From Oscillospiraceae bacterium (GTDB lineage: Bacteria; Bacillota; Clostridia; Oscillospirales; Ruminococcaceae), in contig JAGBFZ010000056.1 of NCBI GenBank assembly GCA_018110855.1, positions 1 to 18,500 on the forward strand: a DNA stretch of 18,500 bases, written 5' to 3'. The translations under genes and the position numbers were made by a program. Under the pieces are notes generated by a model. It was not told where the DNA came from. It ran no database searches and saw nothing but the letters and a program-made list of their open reading frames with translations. Shown here piece after piece: positions 8,501 to 16,457 of this stretch (position 1 is its first letter; every line of letters begins with the position of its first letter).

Positions 8501-10482
8501 CTGTTGATTCGGCAGCCGTATCCCTGAGCGTTGTGGACGAGGCTGCATTTGCCGTTGCAGATCAGTATGCAGACCCCTTGGAGACAATTTACAGAGATAT
8601 ATGGCTGCCTTGGGTACAAAGCTATTACAGCTATATTCAGCACACCCTTGATGCCGACAGCAGCGGAGAAAAGGGCGGCGGCGGAGACGAAGAGTATATC
8701 CGAAAGGACTTTAAGGACACCGCTGCATTCTATAACGTATGCACCGACAGCAAGGGCGAGGCGGAGCTTGAATTCAAGCTCCCCGACAACATCACAAGCT
8801 GGCGTCTGACCGCTCAGGCGATTTGGGAAAAGCAGACCGATGTTGTATATGCGGGAGTGGCTCGCAGTCCTCTTGTTGTAACACAGCCCGTATTCCTGAG
8901 CCCCATAGTAATGGACAGCTATGTGGAGGGAGATGATATATCCGTTTCCGCAAGGTGCTATGGCGAAACTGATGCCGATGAGATCATTACAGTTACCCTT
9001 TCGGGAAATGGTACGGAAAAAACACTTACGGCTCCCTCGGGACGCTCCGCAAATTTCGGAAAGCTGTCCGCAGGAGAATACAAGATACTCTTTTCCGCTG
9101 AAAATGAAAAGGGCAAGGACGCTGTTGAGCTGCCTATTACCGTAACCGAAACCCTGCTTGAAATGGATATTTTGAAAAGTTTTGATTTGTCCGAGGGTAT
9201 TGACATAAAGCCCATCCGCTATCCCGTAAAGATAACCCTCTACGATAAGGAATATATGCTTTATACGGATACTCTCTTCAAGCTCCTTGAGCATACCACG
9301 GAGCGGCTTGACACCCGAATTGCCAATGAATTTGCATATAAGGAGTTCGGATTTATTACAGAAGAGGAGTTTGCTTCGGAGTTTGAAGGAATTATGCAGA
9401 ACGGCGCTGCAAGGCTTCTTCCCGAGTCGGCTTCGGATGACAGGCTCACAGCACTTATCTGCCTTGCCGCACCCGAGCTTGCGGATAAGCGTGCGGTTAC
9501 AAATTATATGACAAGAATACTTGACGAAAAGGATCAGACGGCAAAAAAACTATCCTCCGCATATCTTGCTCTTGCAGCTCTTGATGAGCCTGTGATGAAC
9601 GAGATAAGAGAAATTCTTGAGAACATGACTATTAAGGAAGAGGTAGTCACCGAGAGGGATTACAGCTATGAAGATGTTTTCCTGCTCTGCGCAGCTCTTG
9701 CAGCCTCGGGAGATTATGACGGTGCGGCGAAATATTACGAAAAATTCGTATTGCCCATGGCTGTGGCTGACGGTGAAAAGGCATATATTGGCGGGAAGGA
9801 CTCCCTTGAATATACTCAGTATGCTCTCCTTACCGCTTCAATGCTCCACAGACCCGAGGCGGACATGATGGCACGATGGCTGCTTGACCGGGAGCAGGTA
9901 TATGATACCTTTGTGCTTGAGCTTATGGTATACCTTAATAATTACACCGTAAAGACGGAAAACGGCGCTGAATTTACCTATGTCCGTGACGGAAAGACCG
10001 AGACCGTCAAGCCTGCAAGCCATTTCGGAACACGTCTCAGCTTTACCGAAAAGCAGCTTGCCGAAGCAGACTTCAAGGTTACATCGGGGGAGATATTCGC
10101 TGTTGCGTTCTACAAGGGACGGATAGAAGAAAATGCCGACAAGCCTACTTTAAATGTGACAAAGAAGATAAGGGCAGTTAACGGCGAAAAGCTGAAGATC
10201 GGCTCCGAAGCAAAGGTGGATATAGATGTAAAGGGCGGCGGATATCATGTTATCACTGACGTTATCCCCTCCTGCGGAAGAAGCGATACATACAGCAATT
10301 TCAAGAGTCAGCGGATAAGGCTTTACACCGATAAGTACGGTCATGCTTCCTACACCTTCAAAATTGCGGCAGACGGCGAATATGTCCTTGAAAGTGCGGC
10401 GGCACTGAACCGCCGAGACGGCACATGGGGCATGAGCGACAGGACTGTCATTAAGGTCGAGGGCTATGAAACAACGGTATAA
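5569..10482 (+). CDS. Alpha-2-macroglobulin-like surface lipoprotein lacking the thioester
   Basis: A 1637-residue secreted lipoprotein. A basic N-terminus and hydrophobic stretch end in the lipobox LGGC with Cys29. A Ser/Thr/Glu-rich tether follows (about 33-66), then an SbsA/Big_5-like Ig domain (about 173-265). Macroglobulin domains include an MG2-like TDREAYLTTDKV near 494, KYAPGD at 958-963 and VVDEAAFAV from 988. Next come a Gly-rich, bait-like segment (about 1000-1045), the A2M signature ending KLPDNITSWR (1070-1079) and an alpha-helical thioester-type domain (about 1195-1480). A C-terminal beta region ends the protein. At the expected CxEQ site the sequence reads T-T-E-R (1243-1246), so the covalent trap chemistry is absent. 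Macroglobulins trap proteases through a cleavable bait region, and this one could act only non-covalently or structurally. It overlaps the downstream MEMO gene by 17 bases. The ATG at 5569 follows AGGGGG with 7-base spacing. Confidence 0.92.
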   Translation: MNGYKTRRSPRLLAAFTALLMIAGILGGCAGKSEMPEETTASESTVTETSLTETSAVSETTAPTETSWEIPETNGERLITSVTADSMTGQLIKTDSSFTVTASQDIPAESLKGLLSLSNDSGFTVERTAPCSYKLKTLESFPENSMAVLTLKDGEGQTEYKWAFQTEGDVRVESTYPTDGSEYAGVDTGIEITLTSRAGLKNVESYFEIEPSVKGKFSAHRNTLYFVPDDDLEPATYYTVKLKKGLPTADGASLSEDYSFRFRTEKYSKGQYLYDSGMSETFIEGDLTVIELYASEKLKLPDTEYSLKLYSYKTAEDYYNALKGYLDSGKHESSYEFSTEGLTEAYSSVSNLIEGKDKWGPSFLLLPDDLKNGYYLAEVSAEADGVAYSVQRHIQVNPISVYSAELGGDSQLFINDAITGKAAEGAIAELYTFDGTFKATADKDGLALLSHDTSAGGTGLLKITYNGNVFIDVYDYGKKAEKDPQDMYYTYIYTDREAYLTTDKVKVWGIVRPRAKDVPMPRELYINASNYDGAVFDDVPVKLNENGTFTAEIEYSGSEEYWWLNLSLFSGDTELCSKNITVKDYEKPNYVYDITLPVYWESPQSVPVPTSIQASFYDGTAADGLTFKIHSYRRKSEELSELVTDKDGTASAEILFNDVSENNYYYYNDWEPERLYVGYELTGVQDVYTYGSKWFWGFFRDIMLEYEFDKKTSKIDFTLSEIIPDNLTEEDRDSYDIPNDKIRGNAADSEITAVLKRRWYTKRETGSYYDYLRKKTVKTYEYDEHTETVKTYTLKTKDGKASIESLPLTEKDSAYYFEIHYKDSQGRNTRQKIYLRGTEYDYYRDTDRKHYTLSSDKKSFKENESIQFTLLNNGSETDMEKGGRILFLVHGNKLITSEIVTEPVFDHVMTAKYIPNVNVMGAYFDGRHVYPINEGWEYYSFDPAEREIAVDIKADKEKYAPGDTAKVKITAKDINGKPVDSAAVSLSVVDEAAFAVADQYADPLETIYRDIWLPWVQSYYSYIQHTLDADSSGEKGGGGDEEYIRKDFKDTAAFYNVCTDSKGEAELEFKLPDNITSWRLTAQAIWEKQTDVVYAGVARSPLVVTQPVFLSPIVMDSYVEGDDISVSARCYGETDADEIITVTLSGNGTEKTLTAPSGRSANFGKLSAGEYKILFSAENEKGKDAVELPITVTETLLEMDILKSFDLSEGIDIKPIRYPVKITLYDKEYMLYTDTLFKLLEHTTERLDTRIANEFAYKEFGFITEEEFASEFEGIMQNGAARLLPESASDDRLTALICLAAPELADKRAVTNYMTRILDEKDQTAKKLSSAYLALAALDEPVMNEIREILENMTIKEEVVTERDYSYEDVFLLCAALAASGDYDGAAKYYEKFVLPMAVADGEKAYIGGKDSLEYTQYALLTASMLHRPEADMMARWLLDREQVYDTFVLELMVYLNNYTVKTENGAEFTYVRDGKTETVKPASHFGTRLSFTEKQLAEADFKVTSGEIFAVAFYKGRIEENADKPTLNVTKKIRAVNGEKLKIGSEAKVDIDVKGGGYHVITDVIPSCGRSDTYSNFKSQRIRLYTDKYGHASYTFKIAADGEYVLESAAALNRRDGTWGMSDRTVIKVEGYETTV

Positions 10483-11407
10483 GCACATATTTATTCTTCT
10501 GGCGGCGGTTATGCTATGTGCCTGCCGCTCTGCAAAGGAGGAAATATACACAGAGACAGCAGCATTTCCCGAAACGCAGCTGTCTCAGTTCGGGCAGGAT
10601 AGCATAAGAGAGGAAACTCTCGGCTGCAATTACTATAATGAGAGGGATTACGATATCCACGTCTAAAGGGCAGAGCTGTATGAGACAGACGGGGAGATAT
10701 TCTGCGGTACGGTTCCCCATCATCTTACGGCGGGGCATATGGCGGCGGGATTTTTGGGGACTGCCGCTATGTCCCGCCCCGAGACGGAAACGGTGGTCAT
10801 CATATCCACCCTGCACTATCCCGCAAAAGCCCCTGTGATAACCTCTTCCCTTGACTGGTCAACACCCTTCGGCAGGCTCCAAACGGACAGGGACATTACC
10901 GACCTCTTCATTTCGGAGCTTGGAGCGGCGGAGGACAGCAAAACTGTGGAATACGACCATTCCTCATCGGCGGTTATCCCTTATGTGAAATATTATTTCC
11001 CCGACGCAAATGTAGCCTGCCTGCTTGTGGGCAGCTCTGCCGACAAGGATATTTCTGAGGATATTTCGGGACTGCTTTCTGAAATTTCACGGGAGAAAAA
11101 ATGCCTGTTTGTGTTTTCGGTGGATTTTTCCCACTACCTTGAACCCAATGAGACCGACAGGCGGGATATGGAGACCCGCAAGGCTGTGCTTTCGGGCGAC
11201 CTTGACTCAATAAACAGAATGACCGACGCAAATGTGGATTCATACCGCTGTCTTGGGGCGTTTGTCCGCCTGTGCGAAGGACTTGGCGGTGAGATACGGG
11301 AGCTTGACCACAGCAATTCCATGGAAATAACGGATATTCCTTATGACAAGGTAACTTACAGCGAGGGACTGACGAGCTATTTCATATTTGCGGGTGAAAC
11401 CGAATAG
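10466..11407 (+). pseudogene. amrB: MEMO-family (AmmeMemoRadiSam protein B) lipoprotein gene with one in-frame stop
   Basis: Read through one TAA at 10664-10666 (codon 67), this frame encodes a 313-residue MEMO-like protein. The first 66 codons give a lipoprotein signal peptide with LCAC and Cys20. After the stop, and in the same frame, the body continues with VPHH (His85/His86), STLHYPA (His117), VDFSHYL (His223) and YRCLGAF (Cys262). These are the positions where MEMO proteins carry metal-binding His/His/Cys residues. No other lesion occurs over the remaining 246 codons, so the stop looks recent, or is a base-call error, or is read through. An internal restart at ATG 10739 would give 222 residues and lose the signal peptide and His85/His86. 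The start overlaps the macroglobulin end by 17 bases, pointing to one operon. A strong terminator follows. MEMO's biochemical role in bacteria is not settled. Confidence 0.82.
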
Positions 11408-11412
11408 TGTAT

Positions 11413-11450
11413 GGGGGCTGTATTATTATCCCGATACAGTCCCCTTTTTT
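11413..11450 (+). terminator. Strong intrinsic terminator after the macroglobulin-MEMO operon
   Basis: The arms GGGGGCTGTAT (11413-11423) and ATACAGTCCCC (11434-11444) form an 11-bp stem with one G-U pair and a 10-base loop. Six Ts follow directly (11445-11450). The stem begins 6 bases after the MEMO stop codon. Confidence 0.93.
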
Positions 11451-11502
11451 ATGTTATCCTGAACAAAACAGCCCTGTATATTCCACTCATGAATTGTAAA
11501 CG

Positions 11503-11527
11503 TCTACAAACTTGCAAAAAATGTAGA
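11503..11527. promoter_or_regulatory. Inverted repeat upstream of the HD-GYP operon, possible operator
   Basis: TCTACA (11503-11508) and TGTAGA (11522-11527) form a 6-bp inverted repeat with a 13-base spacer. It lies about 50 bases before the extended -10. There is no T-tract and the stem is weak, so a protein-binding site is likelier than a terminator. The binding factor is unknown. Confidence 0.3.
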
Positions 11528-11576
11528 TAAATCGACAATTATTTTATTTTTTGCTGTATCATATTTCATTGAAAAA

Positions 11577-11585
11577 TGCTATAAT
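11577..11585 (+). promoter_or_regulatory. Extended -10 promoter of the HD-GYP/BMP/patatin operon
   Basis: TGC directly precedes a perfect TATAAT at 11580-11585, forming TGnTATAAT. No good -35 box occurs at 16-18 bases, as is common for extended -10 promoters. Transcription would start near 11592. This places the upstream TTG at 11551 outside the message and supports translation from ATG 11650. Confidence 0.65.
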
Positions 11586-11636
11586 AAAAACAATTATACA
11601 TAAATATGGTAAATCGAATGTCGATATAGTGGAAGC

Positions 11637-11641
11637 GAGGG
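11637..11641 (+). promoter_or_regulatory. Shine-Dalgarno site choosing ATG 11650
   Basis: GAGGG is followed after 8 bases by ATG at 11650. The upstream TTG at 11551, which would add 33 residues, has no such site and lies before the predicted transcription start. Confidence 0.75.
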
Positions 11642-11649
11642 TCAAATTT

Positions 11650-14600
11650 ATGAGATCGGGGAAAAATTTTCAGCTCTATCTGTTTGTATCCGGATGTATT
11701 CTGATAAATTATCTGGGAAGAACATTTTCCGATCTGCTGCAGCTGCCTGTCTGGCTGGACGCAGTGGGAACGGTATTTTCTGCATATGCGCTGGGACCTG
11801 TGTGCGGAGCCATTGTGGGAGCGGCAACAAATATAATATACAGCTTTCATTCTGCTGCAGTCCTGTTCTATGCTCTGACAAACATTTCTGTTGGAATAAT
11901 CGTGGGAGTATTTGAGAAAAAAGGATATCTCAAAAGCCTGTTCGGAGTATTGTCAGCCGCATTTGTCGTAACGCTGCTGTCTGTTGCGATATCCACTCCG
12001 ATGAATTTTTTCCTGTCGGGCGGCGCAGTGGGAAATATCTGGGGAGACGGCGTGGTAGGTCTTATGCAGGAAATGGGCTTTAATAAGACCATCAGCCGTA
12101 TAGCAGGGCAGTTTTATGTGGATTTTCTCGATAAGACACTGACAATGCTGCTGCTCTATATTGCTGTAAAGCTATGGAATATGAAAAAGGAAGAGCCTAA
12201 GGAAAAAAAGAATAATAAAAAAATGCATAAAGGAATTATTTCGGTCCTTGCAGTAATGCTGTCTCTCCTTGCGCTTTTCCCCGAACCGGATACTGTATAT
12301 GCCGAGGAAGCTCCCGCGGATGCAGAAAATGGCTTCGGAAAATACATATATACAGTCTATAACGGTGAAAACGGGCTTCCCGGGGGAATGGCAAACGATA
12401 TCGTGCAGACAAAGGACGGAGTTCTGTGGATAGGCACCTACGGCGGACTGTACCGCTACTGCGGCAATGAGCTGGAGTGGATAAAGTCGGTCAGAACAGT
12501 AAACTGCCTCTATACGGACGAGGCGGGCAGACTCTGGATAGGCACAAATGACAACGGCTTATCCATATTCATCAACGACAGGATAACCAATGTTCTGAAT
12601 AAGGACAATGGCATTCCCTCAAATTCGGTGCGCTGCATAACAGAAGGCACAGAAGGATATTATTATGCAGGAACCACCGACAGTCTTGTGGTGCTTACCC
12701 TTTCGGGCGGACTGAAGGTCTATGATACGATCCCCGAAATAGTATATGCCAGAAGGATATGCGCAGACAATAACGGAAATGTTGCAGCCGTAACGGACGA
12801 GGGAACGCTGTATCTTGTACGGGGAACGGAGGTCGTTGCAAGCAAAGCTGCGGACAAGGCAGGCGAGAGCTATTACAGCTGCGCATTTGACGAGAACGGG
12901 ATATTATACGCAGGTACCTCAGGAAATACCGTTGAGGCATACGATGTATCGGAGGGAGGCTTTAATAAGCTCTTTTCCATAGAATGTGACGATCTGTCGG
13001 GGCTTAATTCCCTGCATTTTTCAGATAACGGCACTTTGTTTATCTGCGCAGAAAACGGAGCAGGCTATTTATCATCCGAGAGAGAATATTATCCCATTGA
13101 AACGAATGATTTCAACAGCTCCATTGAGCATATGCTTATAGATTATCAGGGAAATTACTGGTTTACATCTTCAAGACTGGGACTGCTTTGCCTGTGCCCC
13201 TCCGTATTTACGGAAATAGGTGAAAATGAAGGCTTGTCGGGAAATGTTGTGAATACTGTAATAAAGTGGCAGGGAACGCTGTACGTCGGAACCGACGGAG
13301 GTCTGGAGGCAGCAGGCAATGCTCAGGCTGCTGTGGAGGATCCTCTTGTGCAGGAACTGAGCGGCATAAGAATACGCTGCCTTAAGGCTGATTCACGGGA
13401 TCATCTGTGGATATGCACATCGGGCAAGGGAATAAAAGAGGTCTCTCCCGACGGAAACGTAAAAACCTATGACAGCAGTATGGGAACTGCAGGAGACAAA
13501 TTCCGCTCGGTAATAGAAACAAAGGACGGCACATTTGCAGCCGCAGGAGATTACGGCATCACCTTTATTAAAAACGGCATGGTATATGGTACCATCGGTT
13601 CGGCAGAAGGGCTTGTAAATCCCAAGGTGCTGACTCTCTGCGAAAGGGAGGACGGAAGTATCCTTGCAGGAACCGACGGGAACGGTATCGCTGTGATAAG
13701 AAACGGGATAATAACTGAGACCCTGAAGCAGGAAAATGGTCTCAGCTCTGATATAATCCTTCGTATCGTCCCCGATTCGGACGGCGGCTGCTTTGTGGTA
13801 ACAGGAAACGGCTTATGTTATCTCAGCAGGGAAAATGAGATACGGTCCCTGAATAACTTTCCCTATTACAATAATTATGACATTATTGAAGGATATGACG
13901 GGGATTTATTCGTGCTTAGCTCCGCAGGAATATTTGTTGCAAACAAAACAGAGCTGCTTGAGGGCAAGGAGTTACAATATCTGCTTCTCGATCACAAAAG
14001 AGGTCTGAGGATAGGACTGACACCCAATTCGTGGAATTTCATTGACGAGGATAACAACCTGTTTCTGTCAGGAGACACGGGAGTTATATATCTCAATCTG
14101 GATAAGTATGACATTTCCGTAAGATCCTACCGCATGAAATTGAAAGAAATAAAGGCAGACGGCGAAAGCCTGTTTATCGACAAGGAAACGGATACGGTCA
14201 TTCCCAGCGGAGCATCCGAGATCGAAATTATTCCCGAGATCGTGAATTTCTCCATCAACGACCCCGCAGTCAGCGTTTATATGGAGGGCTTTGACGCCGA
14301 GCCCAGGATAATATCTCAGAGCGAACTGACAAGCGTAGTGTATTCAAATATGCCGTCCGGAAGATATGTATTTCACCTTGCAGTCCTTGACAGCAGAACG
14401 GGCAGCGTTATTGCGGAAAACACCTACAGGCTCGTCAAGGAAAAGGAAATATACGAAAACTGGTGGTTCAGGCTGTATGCAGGCATTGTGGCAATAATTA
14501 CAATAGCATACCTTACATGGCTGTTTGTCAGGACCCAGATACAGAAGACCTTCCGTATGCAGAAAATGGAGCTGGAGCTTACAAAAAATCAGCTTAAAAT

Positions 14601-15213
14601 GGGAAATGAAACGATCCTTACCATTGCAAAAACTGTGGACGCCAAGGACGAAAATACCAGCCAGCATTCGGTCAGAGTATCAGAATATTCGGTCATGATA
14701 GCCAAAAAGCTGGGATACACCGATGAGGAATGTGAGAATCTCCGCAAGATCGCAATACTTCATGATATCGGCAAGATCGGAATACCCGACAGCGTGCTGA
14801 ACAAGCCTGCAAGGCTTACTGACGAGGAATATGAGATAATGAGATCCCACGTTGTAAGGGGAGCGGAGATACTTAAAAGCTTCACCGTTATCGACCATGT
14901 TGCGGACGGCGCCCTGTATCACCATGAAAGATATGACGGACGGGGCTATGTTAACGGCTTAAAGGGCGAGGAAATTCCCCTTAATGCAAGGATAATCGGT
15001 CTTGCGGACGCTTTTGACGCAATGACTGCTAACCGTGTTTACCGAAAGCAGCTTGATCTGGAGTATGTTCTCGAGGAACTGCGCAAGGGCAGAGGAACAC
15101 AGTTCGATCCTAAGCTTGTGGATATCATGCTGGGACTGATCGATGATGGAACGATAGATGTGGAGCAGATATACGGAAAGAAGCTGAGTGAGGTGTATAC
15201 AAATGAAAGCTGA
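11650..15213 (+). CDS. ECF S-component-like membrane domain fused to a two-component-type propeller, Y_Y_Y and HD-GYP phosphodiesterase
   Basis: A 1187-residue signalling protein from ATG 11650. Residues about 7-175 hold five or six membrane helices. The LDAVGTVFSAYALGPVCGAIVG segment resembles the substrate-binding (S) subunits of ECF vitamin transporters. After a Lys-rich loop, a signal-peptide-like helix (about 192-215) leads into roughly 14 Reg_prop-type repeats, with signatures such as DGVLWIGTYGGL. That number suits two seven-bladed propellers. A Y_Y_Y-like beta domain (about 850-930), a TM helix (about 943-965) and a cytoplasmic HD-GYP domain follow. HD-GYP residues are visible: H1038-D1039 in HDIGKIGIPD, H1091-H1092-E1093, and R-G-Y at 1098-1100 followed by Val instead of Pro. 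HD-GYP enzymes hydrolyse cyclic di-GMP, so an extracellular or membrane signal probably controls its breakdown. The next gene overlaps by 11 bases. Confidence 0.93.
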   Translation: MRSGKNFQLYLFVSGCILINYLGRTFSDLLQLPVWLDAVGTVFSAYALGPVCGAIVGAATNIIYSFHSAAVLFYALTNISVGIIVGVFEKKGYLKSLFGVLSAAFVVTLLSVAISTPMNFFLSGGAVGNIWGDGVVGLMQEMGFNKTISRIAGQFYVDFLDKTLTMLLLYIAVKLWNMKKEEPKEKKNNKKMHKGIISVLAVMLSLLALFPEPDTVYAEEAPADAENGFGKYIYTVYNGENGLPGGMANDIVQTKDGVLWIGTYGGLYRYCGNELEWIKSVRTVNCLYTDEAGRLWIGTNDNGLSIFINDRITNVLNKDNGIPSNSVRCITEGTEGYYYAGTTDSLVVLTLSGGLKVYDTIPEIVYARRICADNNGNVAAVTDEGTLYLVRGTEVVASKAADKAGESYYSCAFDENGILYAGTSGNTVEAYDVSEGGFNKLFSIECDDLSGLNSLHFSDNGTLFICAENGAGYLSSEREYYPIETNDFNSSIEHMLIDYQGNYWFTSSRLGLLCLCPSVFTEIGENEGLSGNVVNTVIKWQGTLYVGTDGGLEAAGNAQAAVEDPLVQELSGIRIRCLKADSRDHLWICTSGKGIKEVSPDGNVKTYDSSMGTAGDKFRSVIETKDGTFAAAGDYGITFIKNGMVYGTIGSAEGLVNPKVLTLCEREDGSILAGTDGNGIAVIRNGIITETLKQENGLSSDIILRIVPDSDGGCFVVTGNGLCYLSRENEIRSLNNFPYYNNYDIIEGYDGDLFVLSSAGIFVANKTELLEGKELQYLLLDHKRGLRIGLTPNSWNFIDEDNNLFLSGDTGVIYLNLDKYDISVRSYRMKLKEIKADGESLFIDKETDTVIPSGASEIEIIPEIVNFSINDPAVSVYMEGFDAEPRIISQSELTSVVYSNMPSGRYVFHLAVLDSRTGSVIAENTYRLVKEKEIYENWWFRLYAGIVAIITIAYLTWLFVRTQIQKTFRMQKMELELTKNQLKMGNETILTIAKTVDAKDENTSQHSVRVSEYSVMIAKKLGYTDEECENLRKIAILHDIGKIGIPDSVLNKPARLTDEEYEIMRSHVVRGAEILKSFTVIDHVADGALYHHERYDGRGYVNGLKGEEIPLNARIIGLADAFDAMTANRVYRKQLDLEYVLEELRKGRGTQFDPKLVDIMLGLIDDGTIDVEQIYGKKLSEVYTNES
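15190..15195 (+). promoter_or_regulatory. Shine-Dalgarno site choosing ATG 15203
   Basis: GAGGTG, within the end of the HD-GYP gene, is followed after 7 bases by ATG 15203. The alternative in-frame GTG at 15188 overlaps this site and has no site of its own. Confidence 0.75.
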
Positions 15214-16411
15214 TGAAAAGCAGAAAATACTTATCACACTTATCTGTGCGCTGGCAGCCATAGCAGTTTCATTCGGCATACACTGCTTTGTAAGCGGAAG
15301 AGAGACAGACAATAAGATAAAGGTAGGCTTTATCTATGTGGGAGATGGAAGCGACGCATATACAAATAATTTTGCCAAGGCGCAGCTTGAGATCGAAAAT
15401 CAGTTTGCAGGACAGGTCCGGACTATAACAAAATATAATGTCCCCGAGGATACTGTGGAATCTGCTCTCATTGATCTGGTAGGTGAGGAGTGCGACCTGA
15501 TATTTACAACAAGCTATGGATATGGGGAAAAGGCAAAGGAATATGCTGCGATGTATCCCGATATCCAGTTCTGTGCAGCGACCTGTACCAATGCAAACGA
15601 GGAGCCGTATCTGAGCAACTATCATACCTTCATGGGAAATATCTATGAGGGCAGATATATTTCGGGCGTTGTGGCAGGAATGAAGCTCAAGGAGCTTCTT
15701 GAAGAAGGCAGGATCACAAAGGAGCAGGCAAAGATCGGCTATATAGCAGCATTTCCCTTTGCGGAGGTCATCTCCGGCTATACAGCATTCTTCCTCGGCG
15801 TCCGCTCAGAGGTCCCCGAAGCCACAATGATGGTGAAATATACATATACATGGGGTAATTACCGTCTGGAAAAGAACATAGCCGAGGAGCTTATTGACGA
15901 GGGCTGCGTTATCATTTCACAGCATTCAGATACGTCAGGTCCTGCGGCTGCCTGTGAGGAAACGGACAAATCAAGATCTGTGTATTATGTGAGCTATAAC
16001 GAAAGTATGAGAGATATTGCGCCCACCACCTATCTCACAGGTTCAAAGATCAACTGGAGCCCCTATATGACAGGTGCGGTGAAGGCGGTGCTTTCGGGAA
16101 GGGATATAGAGAGCTTTGTCAAGGGAAATGTCAATGGAAATGACATCGGCTCGGGCTTTGAAAATGACTGGGTGAGAATGCTTGAGATCAACGAGTTTGT
16201 GACTGCCGACGGAACCCGTGAAAAGGTCGATGAGCTGATAAACGGATTCCGTCAGCATAAGCTCAATGTGTTTCAGGGGGATTATATCGGAGTGGATCCC
16301 TATGACCCTTCGGATATGATCGATCTGCGGGACGGATACAAGGAAAATGAGCATAGCTCCGCACCTACATTCCATTATATACTGAAGGATGTTATTACAG
16401 TAGAAGAATAA
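15203..16411 (+). CDS. Membrane-anchored BMP family (PnrA/Med-like) substrate-binding protein
   Basis: A 402-residue extracytoplasmic binding protein of the BMP family, whose known members bind purine nucleosides and feed ABC transporters. Family features include KVGFIYVGDGSDAYTNNFA (about 37-55), FTTSYGYGEKAKEYAAMYPDIQF, the NYHTFMGNIYEGRYISGVVAGM block and, later, GSKINWSPYMTGAVKAVL. A hydrophobic helix at about 9-27 would anchor it. The Cys after it sits in GIHC, which is not a valid lipobox (His at -1), so a retained signal anchor is likelier than a lipoprotein. The start at ATG 15203 overlaps the HD-GYP gene by 11 bases, implying translational coupling. No permease or ATPase gene is adjacent. 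It may therefore serve as a ligand-binding partner for the neighbouring sensor rather than a transporter subunit (inference). Confidence 0.9.
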   Translation: MKADEKQKILITLICALAAIAVSFGIHCFVSGRETDNKIKVGFIYVGDGSDAYTNNFAKAQLEIENQFAGQVRTITKYNVPEDTVESALIDLVGEECDLIFTTSYGYGEKAKEYAAMYPDIQFCAATCTNANEEPYLSNYHTFMGNIYEGRYISGVVAGMKLKELLEEGRITKEQAKIGYIAAFPFAEVISGYTAFFLGVRSEVPEATMMVKYTYTWGNYRLEKNIAEELIDEGCVIISQHSDTSGPAAACEETDKSRSVYYVSYNESMRDIAPTTYLTGSKINWSPYMTGAVKAVLSGRDIESFVKGNVNGNDIGSGFENDWVRMLEINEFVTADGTREKVDELINGFRQHKLNVFQGDYIGVDPYDPSDMIDLRDGYKENEHSSAPTFHYILKDVITVEE

Positions 16412-16457
16412 TGCGAAATGGCAAACGGAAAAGCATTTTTGCTAAGGAGACGGTCAG

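Noticed and set aside
7867..9294. 475-codon open frame on the minus strand
   Set aside because: It is the antisense shadow of the macroglobulin gene, Cys/Gly/Tyr-rich and with no recognisable family. The plus-strand frame has clear domains.
11551..11649. N-terminal extension of the HD-GYP protein from TTG 11551
   Set aside because: The extended -10 box lies inside it, it has no Shine-Dalgarno site, and ATG 11650 has a good one.
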